64,000 bases of DNA, taken from positions 18,184,001 to 18,248,000 of the forward strand of contig JAFFSR010000220.1 of NCBI GenBank assembly GCA_017163975.1. The letters run 5' to 3'. Every line of letters begins with the position of its first letter. Position 1 is the first letter of the stretch. Positions 35,566 through 46,400 of the stretch are shown one piece after another. The position numbers and the translations under genes are program-made. The notes under the pieces are model-generated. The model was not told the DNA's origin. It did no database searches and saw only the letters and a program-made list of their open reading frames with translations. The DNA comes from Anastatus disparis. Taxonomy: Eukaryota; Arthropoda; Insecta; Hymenoptera; Eupelmidae.

Positions 35566-36478
35566 ATGGGTCTTTCCATATTCATCGCTCTTTTGATTGT
35601 CGCATTATTATCAGTAAGTAAACAGATGATGCACTTATCAACTATACAAATGCTCATTTCTCTTGACCTTTAACGATAGTGCTTTTCTTTTTATTTTCTC
35701 AGTAAGTAGAAAATCAACTGACTAAGCGATGTTTAAATTCTTCTTTTTTTTTTAATATTTACAATTTTGTAAACAGTATAACATTAGCAGTACATTTGTT
35801 TATGCAAATCGTTTAATTTTTTCCTTTTTCAAATAGCAATATAAACGATCATTTATACATCTTGAAAATGACCGTGAAAATTACTTAAAATTATTTTTTC
35901 AAAAGATTGACTTGCTGATTCAGAAAATACATTAATTAAATTTTAAAATAAATTCAATATATTAAACTATATAAACTTCATTTATTTGTGATTTCAAATT
36001 TAATTTTAAAGGCATAAAAAGTCTTTTGTTAAAATTGATTCTTTATTCTATAAAATTAAAAAAAATTAAACATTCAAATAATTGTTTCCTCAAGCAATTC
36101 CATAAATCTTCAAATTATTTAACTTTCTGAATATCTTTTACTTTTTAATCGCAGAGCCCAACACAAGCCGGCGAAGAAAAATTTACCAAAGAAGATCGTG
36201 ATATGTTAAAGCGCATCTCGCGTATGATTCAAGATACAAACGAGCCGAGAAAATCATTGTTAAGCACCAAGCCGTTAACTCACGAGCAATTAGAATTAGA
36301 ACGCACGGAGCGTATAAATCGTGGCTTTGAAAAAATGATACAACTGGTAAGCGTACTGGGTCAAGTCGATAGTTTTATCACCGATCGTACAAAAAATCTT
36401 GTAAGGAAACTCAACGCTGTTTATGATGTCGATGACAAAGAAAGATCGAGAAGAAGCAGCCGTTTCATGCAAGAATGA
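35566..36478 (+). CDS. Small secreted helical protein, two exons (123 aa)
   Basis: Exon 1 (35566-35613) encodes MGLSIFIALLIVALLS and ends on a GTAAGT donor. Exon 2 (36155-36478) follows an ATCGCAG acceptor in phase 0 and begins SPTQAGEEKFT, completing a signal peptide with cleavage at TQA|GEE. The mature 100 residues are charged and helical (KEDRDMLKRISRMIQD, then LELERTERINRGFEKMIQLV), with a basic Arg/Ser-rich stretch (KERSRRSSRF) near the C-terminus. No Cys, no recognised domain. AATAAA is at 36673-36678. Exon 2 has balanced codon use unlike the flanks. Position and intron phase resemble the genes at 11.1 and 30.3 kb. Confidence 0.75.
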
Positions 36479-36672
36479 TTTTTATTTTTTTAATTTTTAG
36501 AATTGTATTATTTTTATTATTATTACAATTGCGAGAAGACTTAATGAACTCAAAATTTTTGTGTTATGTGATTGAATGATTCTATAACTACGTTCATTTT
36601 TATAATGACTTTTATTTTTTTTTTTTATGATTTTTAAAAGATTTATTATAAGATTTTAATAACGTTTTAAAT

Positions 36673-36678
36673 AATAAA
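36673..36678 (+). terminator. Polyadenylation signal AATAAA
   Basis: Canonical signal 195 bp after the stop codon of the 123-aa secreted protein gene. Confidence 0.5.
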
Positions 36679-37798
36679 TATTAAGAGCTTGATATCAAAA
36701 AAAAGATTTTATTTTTTTCTTCCCCTGTTCCTATATTTTACCCTTGTATTTCTTTTACTTTATAGAAATAATTAATTGTTATGAATATTTTTTGTTTATT
36801 AAAGATTCATATATAATTTATTCATAATTAATTTGTAAATGTCAATTTATGTCCAAAATCAATGCATGATTAAATATTAGTATTAATATCGTACTGACAT
36901 GTAAACTGAACTTTTTTTTCAATTCTGAATTACTGTCTATAGTCATAATTAGTTTCTTCTTTTTCGTTCGTGCAAATTTATTGCAATAATCGTTTTTTCA
37001 ACTGATAATAAAAACTGATCTTTATTAAAAATAGAATAATTTTATAAAAGAATAATTATATGATATAATATTTATATTACACAAAGAAACAAATTCCAAA
37101 AATTATTCTATGAAAATGTTCGATATTACATTAAAAAAATTAATATAAACACTTTATTATACATAAGAAATATTACTTTAATCTTTTGATTTTGATATAG
37201 AAAGTAAAAATCATACCCATTCTAACGTTGTTTACTTGAAAAATATACAAATGATTTATATAAAAAAATAAATAATATAATCGTGAAAAAATATTTAATT
37301 TTTCAAATAGAACGTAGAATTATTCAAATTTTTCTTTCATAGCTGAGCTGTACTTTTTTCTAAATATTATTAATCAAAATTTACTAATTATTAGAACAAT
37401 GTTAATTTCGTATGAGTTTTTTAATAAATTGATTAATCAATTATATTTCTGAAAAATCAAAAATATATATTTTTTTTAAGTTTTCAATGTACTAGATTTT
37501 TATCAATATATTTATACGTATTTATGTTCGTTTACGTGTATTTATACATCTATGACATTAACAGTATTCAGTATAGCCTTTTTTTTACTTCAGGTAGGTC
37601 TCATGATCAATAGACAGGTAGAATGTTTTTATGTCTATAGAAATTCTTTCAGTTATCCCTTTGGAAAACCTTTAAAGCTTCTATATAAGACCCAAGTTTT
37701 CATAGATTTTCTCTTAGTTTTTCACCTGTCCTCGACATAAGAAGTAACTATTCAAAATTTAATTCTAAAGAAAATTTCACTTTGTGATATAAATAATA
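36679..37798. other. Intergenic AT-rich stretch
   Basis: I see no gene here. The frame at 37552-37740 has no domain and no splice partner. Confidence 0.5.
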
Positions 37799-40361
37799 AT
37801 GTTGGGAATCATGAAAAAATATCTTTATTTGTATTTTTTAACTTGGTTTACAAGCCATGCCCTAGATTATTGCTCAGTTTCTTTAGATCACACCATGTGC
37901 AGATTCGGGGTAAGTTAATTGTTTATAATTAAATATTTATTGACTTTTATAACCTTTGAAAAATTAATTTTCTACAATTTTTAATGAAAATTAAAGTCAA
38001 CTCTTAAAAGTTTATAATCAAAACTGTAGTTTTTTAACTAATAATTTATATTATAGGGATTACTGAAGTAAAATTTGTAGAAATGCGAACATAAAAAATG
38101 GTGTACACTACAATTTATGCTGGACATTATTAATAGTAATATTTTGTCATGCCAATATTGGCTAATAAATAGTCAATTTCTGCTGAATCTGCAAAACCTA
38201 ATTTTTTTGCATATTACATAAAGTAACATGTAGACAAAAAATCCTAATAGAAATGAGTTTTCATAAATTTTTATTTTTATGCCAAAAAGTGGGCACTTTC
38301 AGTACATATTTTAACCTAAAAATTCAATATATCTTTTGATTCAGTATCTTAAACTTCATACTTCACGCCTGCTTAAATTATAAAATATGTCTAATAAATA
38401 AAAAAAATTAAACCCATACTGGATCTTAAAATAAATGGTCTCAGATACTAATAATTATAAATATTTAATTATCAGTATTTTTTTTTGTTTTTGAGATTCA
38501 CATTTCAACCCTCGAAAATGCGTATAACATTTTAGCATTTTATCAGCATTATAAAGGTCAAAAAAGAAAACGTTTCATATTTGTTAAAATTAGTCATAAC
38601 GATTCTCATTTCCAGCTCTTCATTTCAAATCAATAGTTATAAAATGGTAAAAAAATGTTTTCAATTTCTACCAGAGGTTTAGTACATAAATATATAGTTT
38701 TGATTATAGTTTTTTATAAAAGAATTTTGAGTAGTACTAATATTCTGAATGAAGAATAAATAAAGTTTTAATCAAATTTAAAATTGAAAAAAAATTATTA
38801 AAACTTTTGATTTCTGTTAATCTCAGGAAGAAATAGGTCACTCTTGCGGTCAGTACAGTAGTGGTGGAGTATCAAAGTCTGAAATCGATATAATATTAAA
38901 AGAGCATAACAATTATCGTAGAAAAATTGCCAAAGGATTAGAACTAATGGGATCACCAGGCCCACAACCATCAGCCGCTAACATGTATGAGCTCGTATGG
39001 GATGATCGTCTTGCCGATGTTGCTCAAAGATGGGCTGATCAGTGTACTTTCCGACATGATAAATGTCGACATGATCGTAAGTATTAAACTTTATTTCTCT
39101 TTTTGACGGATTTCATAAGCTCAAACAAAAGTTTATCTCATAAATTAGAAGCGTTTCGATCACTGATAATTTAAACGTATACAACACGTTCATAAAACAA
39201 AATTGTGTCTATATAAAAAATTATATTGATGCAAAATTATAAAAATTTATTAATTTTTTTCTTGAATCTATAATTAAATGTAAACTATTAAACTAACTAA
39301 AAAATGTAAATTTCAGCACATTATAAGGTTGGTCAAAATATTTATTGGAGTTCTGGCATCAAAGAAGTTAACTGGACCCGTGCTATACAAGCTTGGTACG
39401 AAGAAGTTAATTACGTAAACTCATCGGATGTTAATAGCTTTCAATTCAATTACAATACAGCTCATTATGCACAATTGGCTTGGGCTACGACTCGTCGTAT
39501 AGGATGCGGACGACGTACTTATGGTGATTCATATCGTATTGTGGGTGATAAGCCATTGGAACACATTTTATCCGAAGTCGCAACTTCGGTATCGAATGTT
39601 ACTGGTGACAAAGAAGATAAAGATTTAGCCGAAGAGATTAGGCGTGAGGCAGGATATTTTGGTGCTAAAGAATTAGGTTTTGATTCAGGAATTAAAAGTA
39701 CGACTATAGTTACCAAAGAAAATGTAATGCAAACGGAGGATATTTTGGTAAATAGAATACTTAAACAAGAACCAGGATTTTTCGGAGGAGTTAATTTTGA
39801 TTCATTTGGTAATCAAGATATAATTGCGGTGAGAATTTATTAAAAATTTTTATTTTGAAACTATTTCTTATTTTTAAAAACTTAAAAAATAACATTACGT
39901 AAATATGTTGCAGAATTCTGTATCGAAGTCAGCATCAAAAGTTACTGTTATTGATAAAGAACTACAATTAGCCGGAGGTAAAAAAAATTAAAATATATTT
40001 TTTTGATTATTTTATTTTATCACAAATAGAAATAATTTTTAAATTAAATTTACTATTATTTTTTTATCACTTAGAATTGTCTAAAAATTCATCTGAAAGC
40101 AGTGAAGAAAGTGACGGGGACGAAGTAAATGAAAAAAATCATGGAAGGTTACCCGAAAACTCAAAATTAAGATTATATACAAACGATGATGGCTCCAATG
40201 TAATGCTTGAATTAATCCACGATAATTTATTGATTTGCAATTATGGACCAACTGGTAATATACCTGGCGAACCAATTTACGAATCTGGTACACCTTGTAA
40301 TTGTCCAGATTATTATGCAAGTTGTCGAGATGGGCTCTGCGTGTCATTTCTTGATTTTTGA
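37799..40361 (+). CDS. CAP-superfamily (antigen 5/CRISP-like) secreted protein with acidic insertion (407 aa)
   Basis: Five exons join in frame: 37799-37909, 38827-39076, 39317-39828, 39914-39977 and 40075-40361. Either Met at 37799 or 37811 could start the signal peptide ([14 protein letters not shown]). CAP hallmarks are in order: EHNNYRR (about residue 61), [63 protein letters not shown] (residues 170-185) and, after a long gap, CNYGPTGN (367-374) with the Cys-rich end [13 protein letters not shown]. The two conserved His and the Glu of the CAP pocket are visible. In typical members GCG and CNYGP are separated by roughly 10-30 residues; here about 180 lie between, rich in Asp/Glu/Ser ([11 protein letters not shown]). 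Family members are secreted and include venom and salivary proteins, many without a known biochemical activity. The insertion is spread over exons 3-5. Confidence 0.85.
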
Positions 40362-41030
40362 ATATATATAATCAAACAGGACTCAAGAGTTTGCATGACA
40401 ACGTATGATTGTATTTAATCTTATAAACTCAGAAATGTTTATATATAATTTTATATAATTTTCACTATTTTACTGGCGAACATATGTATAAACAAATATT
40501 ATTATATGCAATTATAAATGATCATTCAAAGTTATATATCAATATAAGCAATTGCACGGAATTAAATAAGAATTTAAGTTGGTTGAAGAACTATCAATGA
40601 ATCATATAAAAATATATAGAATTATATGTGGAGGCATCCAAAAATTCAACAAATTAAGAACGATTATATGTAATCATGCAGACTCTAAATTCATATTTGA
40701 TTATATAAGTTTATACATGATTATATATGATGCTACGTATAAGCATATATAATCATATCTGATTATATGAAAATAATTTTTTCACGGGTCATTTGAAAAT
40801 GTGATATGCATAAATACTGATTATTTGTAAAAAATTAGTCATACATGTAAATAAAATTAAATAATTTTTAATAAAAAACGATTTTGTAGAATTCAAATTT
40901 TAATTTTGTATCCCATGTTTTCAAATATTATAAATATGAATTTTTAAAAAATATTATGTTACACAAATTTATGAAACCTTTCATGCTATGTGAGCAAAGA
41001 TAAAATTTATAATGTATCATTGATATAAGG
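40362..41030. other. 3'UTR/intergenic stretch rich in ATTATATG-type motifs
   Basis: The CAP gene 3'UTR probably ends within this stretch. From about 40370 to 40790 the strings TATATAATC and GATTATATG recur in both orientations, including a hairpin at 40717-40756 (ATGATTATATATG against CATATATAATCAT), and the stretch ends in TTTTTTCACGGG. This looks like a degraded inverted-repeat element. Confidence 0.45.
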
Positions 41031-41031
41031 A

Positions 41032-41205
41032 TTAATGCTCACTTTTATTCAACGTTTATTATTTAGAAATTTCTTAATAATATTTGTATAATACAAAAAA
41101 GATCAATTTTAATTAAAGTCCTTGAAAAATATTCTCTCACCCGTCAAAATTAGCCAATTGAAATGATTAGCAGTTCAAATATAAAAAGAATAATTTTAAT
41201 TAATT
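41032..41205 (+). repeat. Direct repeat, left copy
   Basis: A segment beginning TTAATGCTCACTTTTATTC resembles 43145-43335 over about 175-190 bp in the same orientation. Shared blocks include AACGTTTATTATTTAGAAATT and TAGCAGTTCAAATATAA. The pair brackets the palindrome nest. Confidence 0.75.
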
Positions 41206-41211
41206 ATAATT

Positions 41212-41347
41212 AATCCTCTTTTAAAAAAGTGATGGATAAATTCTGTCATCACGATAAAACAGTTTTGATTGGTTAAAATAATCCTCTTTTAAAAAAGTGA
41301 TGGATAAATTCTGTCATCACGATAAAACAGTTTTGATTGGTTAAAAT
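41212..41347 (+). repeat. Exact 68-bp tandem duplication
   Basis: AATCCTCTTTTAAAAAAGTG begins identical 68-bp units at 41212 and 41280. I find no mismatch between the two, so the duplication is recent or an assembly artefact. Confidence 0.9.
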
Positions 41348-41674
41348 AAAACAAGTGACGAAAATTTGAAATTTATAAATAGTACTTTAAAATGCGTTTC
41401 TAAAATTTTTTATAAATATTTAAATCTATTTATCATTGCGCATAAATGCTTGCGATGAATATTCGTATAGCTCGTGCCCACAATATACAGATTGTGTTGA
41501 TGAGCTCTGCTTCGATTTATTATAATTCTATCCAGGAGCGAAAGCAGAATTTTATAAAGTAATAGACTTACAAGGAGAGTGTTTGACCTCTGAGAAATGG
41601 ATCTGGCTTGAACTATAGAATATGATTTTTTGATGAAAAAAAAATGAAGCCGCGTTTTTTCTTTTTGTCCAATA

Positions 41675-41928
41675 CACTGAGAAAAAGATTTTGTAGTTTC
41701 AAAGAAACGTGTGTTTCAATAATGCCAAACACATAATTTCTTTAAATCAAAAAAAAATTTTTATTTTCAAAAAAATATTTATTTATTTGAAATATTTTAA
41801 ATTAGATATACTTGAAATAAATAAATATTTTTTTGAAAATAAAAAAATTTTTTTGATTTAAAGAAATCATGTGTTTGGCACTATTGAAACACACGTTTCT
41901 TTGAAACTACAAAATCTTTTTCTCAGTG
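41675..41928. mobile_element. 254-bp palindromic MITE inserted at TA (insertion 1)
   Basis: CACTGAGAAAAAGATTTTGT at 41675 recurs inverted at the end, 41909-41928, and the arms pair over about 115 bp with few mismatches. TA is present on both sides (41673-41674 and 41929-41930). The other arm of the host palindrome contains the uninterrupted site with a single TA at 42997-42998, which proves insertion and duplication of TA. TA targeting suggests mobilisation by a Tc1/mariner-like transposase. Confidence 0.9.
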
Positions 41929-42383
41929 TAGGCCCCCCAAACAAGGATATAGACATTTTTTCAAAAATATGGTGAATAAGAGCCTTTATAAGAACATGAA
42001 TAACCAAAGAACCAAGGCTCTTAAGAAAAAAATGCATAGATAATAAAACAAAGCATGAATTGAATGCTTTAATTTAAGCTTTATTGCATTAAAAAAGCTT
42101 TTGTTGTTCGAATGTTACAGGCAATTTAAATATGCTAATGAAATAGCGTAAAAAATGATCATATTTTATATGCTAAAAATATTAAGTAAATATGTAGTAA
42201 TATTTAATTAAGAATAACTTTCGAACAACAAAAGCTTTTTTAATGCAATAAAGCTTAAATTAAAGCATTCAATTCATGCTTTCTTTTATTTTCAATGCAT
42301 TTTTTTGTAAAAATATCTTAGTTCTTTAGTTATTCAATCTCTTATAAAGGCTCTTCTTCACCATATTTTCAAAAAAATGTCTA

Positions 42384-42975
42384 CACTGAAAAAATGAAAT
42401 GGTCTTCGGGACTGGGCGCTTTGGTTACAGTTACTATTTAGATGTGGTAATGTACGGTTTAGTAAACATTACTACTACCGTGATTGGTAGCGTTTACTAA
42501 TCATCTCTGTAGTAAGCTTTACTATAATATTTTAATACTTATTTATTTTTTTATTCATTTTTATTTTATTATAATTACAACTTGTATTTCGGTGAAATAT
42601 ATAATAATTGATCTATATTTGTTGTCATTTCAACAAATATGTGCGTCGCATAATTACATAGATGAAAATCGGGCAACTCATTTTCCACTCGTTTAATTTG
42701 CTCTTGACAAAGTCCATGTTTGCTTAACACACTCACTATATTTTATTTAATAATAAATTTAATTTATATAATTAAATCCATTAAAACGTTTGACAAGGGA
42801 CGACGATCAACTTCTACCAAAACATAATAGTAAATGTTACGTCGCTTAGTAACTGAAAGACTTACTATATATACTAGTACGATCAACTGAAAAATATGGT
42901 TTTGGTTACTAGATTTTTAAATAACTATGTTTACTAATGTTCTTGAGTGCAGAGAACTATATCATTTTTTCAGTG
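42384..42975. mobile_element. 592-bp TIR element inserted at TA (insertion 2)
   Basis: The left end CACTGAAAAAATGAAATGGT and the inverted right end CACTGAAAAAATGATATAGT form terminal inverted repeats. TA is duplicated at 42382-42383 and 42976-42977. The empty site with a single TA survives in the left arm of the host palindrome at 41950-41951. The interior holds scattered GTTTACTAAT-type strings and no transposase frame. Its CACTGA start is shared with insertion 1, so both may use the same transposase. Confidence 0.85.
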
Positions 42976-43144
42976 TATATCCTTGTCTAGGGGGCCTATT
43001 GGACAAAAAGAAAAAACACGGGTTCATTTTTTTTTTTTTTTTCAAAAAATCATATCCTATAGTTTCAGCCGAATCCGTTTCCCGGAGGTCAAACACTCTT
43101 CTTGTTAGTGAAATTATTGCAAATGAAGTTCATATTAAATTATA

Positions 43145-43335
43145 TTAATGTTTACTTTTATCTAACGTTTATTATTTAGAAATTATTTAAAAATATTAGT
43201 ATTGTACAGGAAAGATGAATTTTAATTAAAATCCTTGAAAAATATTTCCATGTCTGTCAAAATTCTAACTGATTATGCGATAAATTAACTAATTGAAATG
43301 ACTAGCAGTTCAAATATAACAAGATTAATTTTAAT
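43145..43335 (+). repeat. Direct repeat, right copy
   Basis: Same-orientation diverged copy of 41032-41205, with a short extra segment near 43270-43290. Confidence 0.75.
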
Positions 43336-46300
43336 TAATTAAATAAACACTGCAAATCTTGGAAGTTATTTGTCTTGATTGAGTCAACGATGTCAGTGAG
43401 TACATAATTTTATAAAAAAATATATCAGTGTGAAGTTTCGTAATGAAAAATAACGTAAAAAACTAATATGCATTATGCAATAATATTTATTGAGTGTTTC
43501 AATGTCAATTATACATCATATAAATTAATTAAAATTCTTAATAACAATTAAGAAAATATTTTAACGAAAAACGTTTATTCTAGAATGTGAACATCTTTAA
43601 ATGAATTTCTCAAAAATTAAACAAAAATATATTCATAAAATACATTACAATACTAAATAAAATTCTTCTACTTAATTATGAGCATGATTTATTATAATTT
43701 TATTTAAAAAATTTCAATTACGCACTATTAAAAAAAGTATTGGTAAGATTAAAATTTTCAATACAGCGAATTTTGACAATAAATTAAAATTACTAAGGTG
43801 TTTAAAGTTAACAGTGGCGCCATTCATTAACAACAATTCATATTGCAATACAAAAATTTTTTTTAACTTCAACGACACTTCCACTTACTGAGCGTTGGAA
43901 TAACTTTTTAAACAGTTTTCTTAAATATCGACATATGATAGATTCAAATGTTATTCCGAATAAACATATCAAAATAATCAGAATTTTTTTCTGTCAAACC
44001 AGTCAATCAAAAACCCAAAGTAAAAATATATATTTTAATCAATTAGATTAAAAAGATTAAGAAAATTTGTAAAAACATTGTCATTATAGGACACAAGTAT
44101 TAGTTTAGGTTGCTTAACAATTTTTTTTTCTAGGTCAGAGCTATTATTATTTAAATTATTTGACATACTAAGTTACAACTGCATCCTTCAAGAATACGTA
44201 ACTATGTACTATTTACATAATATAAATTAACTTTTAGATGTATATACTATACCCGATTTTTTTAATGAAAACATATGCTTATTATTATGGCTGCACTGTG
44301 AATGAAGGAATCTACATGATTTATTCAAGTTTTAAAAATCTTTTCATTCGAATGTTTATTTTTATTTTTCACAACTTAATAATGTGGAAATTAATTGTAG
44401 GAAGTAGCAATAAATTATTTTCAATGAAATTATAAATATGGGCACATTTAATTTTATTCATTTAAACGTGTTTTTTTCTAGATCACTGAATTTCATTTTT
44501 AATTATAAAATAAATATTTCTGTGCGAGCTTGTAAAGTGGAATAAAAAATGAATTTTCACTGTTGTTTTTTTAAGAACAACTTTGTAGCTTTGAATATTA
44601 TTGTATTTATACGGGAGAATAGTCGAGTTTATTTGTTATGACTGTTAATAAACGGATGGCAAGAGACAAGTTTGGAATTGAATTTCAGTAACTAGATATT
44701 TTTTTCTTCAGCGTATTAAAGATTAATGTAATTAACTACGATTTTACGTAAATATTTATACCCAATATTTACAAATTTTTCTTCTTATCATTTTTTTTAA
44801 TAACATAATAAAAAACTGTATATCTTCTTAATTAAAAAAGTTATTGTTTTGAAATGATATTGAAATAAATAAGTGATAGTGTTACGATTGTGAAAGCTTT
44901 TATACATTTTACTGTAAAAATTTTAATAAATATTAACTTAATCTATTTTTTAAAAACTAAGATGTATTTCAAAATTAAATAAGATAACCTTCAAATAATA
45001 TTATACTGCTAACAAAACTTTATCTAAATATTAGTAAAGTCAACCATACACCTAAGAAATTAATAATTCAATAATTATTAGTTATCGATCACTCATGATC
45101 AATACCTATCAATTGAATTATAAAATTTATAAAATAGTACAAAAAATTGAATTTCAATACATAATTTATGAATTTCTGTTAAATTTAAGATCAGATGAAA
45201 GTTGTACAGCGAACGAAAAAAAGAAACACAACGTTTAAAAATGAATCACAGTAAGTTTGTTACACTATATTTACTGATATAAACTGTCGGCTTTATCAAT
45301 TCATTTAGAAGGTATGTGTCAATAGCCGGCGTCTTATATATACGACAAACATTCCATAGCGCATTGTCATTGCACACGCGACAACATTGACTTGCTCAAC
45401 TAAAATATATCATATTTCCTTTTCCTTCTTCTATTTCTTTTTTCAATTGATTTCCATCGAAATTTATTAATGTTATATCAGTCGTTGAGAAAGTAAACGT
45501 CACGTTTTGTTGATTGATTTAATTGTCTGCGTTTAAAATTATTAATTTTTTTTTTAAACTTTAGATAAATTTATACGAAATATTGAGAAATGAAATCATA
45601 TTCTATTTTGTATGAAATTAAAAAGAAGATAATTTTTTATTATTATCATTGAAACGTGTGCTAAAAATCTTTAATAAATAAATACTGACCTTAAAATTCT
45701 TAAACAAACATGAAGACAGTTTTGATCCTAAACTTTCTTCTTCGCTCCATAAAAAATTTGAAACTTTCAATCAACCAAATATTTATTCAATTTGCTTCTT
45801 TGTTACAATTGTTATTTTAAAAATTAAAATTAAAAATATACAGCCTTTTATTTTAAAACTGTATAACATTACATCATAAAAAGATCTTTGAGAAAAATAC
45901 ATGTCCACGTGACTCACCGATCCTCTTATACATTGTCGCAATGTTTATCTAAATAAGTATTCGTCTGTCAGATACTTGATCTCTTAATAAATATATCTGT
46001 CGAAAGATCTATTTATTTTTATTTTTACGTCCCTTTGTGCAGCGGTGATGTATTTTTATTGGCTAATTTATTTTAGATAACAGATATTTTAAATAAATTT
46101 TTAATTGTTTTATTTTTATTTATTTTTTTCTATTTTACTTTTAAAACTTAATTTCTATGTTTTTTACTACTTTGTAAAGTAGTTTTAATATAAATTTTTT
46201 TTTTTTTTTCATTTAGAAGATGTACTTATTCGGTTAAATTCTGTGCTAATATAATTAAAAAAAAAGGCACATTAAAATATCATGAGAAAAAAATTTTTCG

Positions 46301-46400
46301 CATTAGCCTAATTGCCATCTTAATAACATAATTAACAAAACTAATCCTTCAAAAATTACACTCCCGCTATGCCTAATATATACCAGACGACCAGACATAA
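43336..46400. other. Intergenic AT-rich stretch
   Basis: No gene is supported. A small GC-richer island at about 45270-45420 has no open frame linked to splice sites. Confidence 0.5.

Larger units (their letters stand above)
41564..43110. mobile_element. Large palindromic element containing two nested insertions
   Basis: Sequence from about 41571 (CAAGGAGAGTGTTTGACCTC) is repeated in inverted orientation at the far end (GAGGTCAAACACTCTTCTTG, ending 43104). The arms continue inward through TTTTTTCTTTTTGTCCAATA and, near the centre, through about 60 almost perfect bases at 42053-42112 and 42222-42284 (containing AAAGCTTTTGTTGTTCGAA). Removing the two inserted elements leaves a parent palindrome of about 685 bp. 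No coding frame is seen, so it is probably a foldback or hairpin-type nonautonomous element. Confidence 0.8.
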
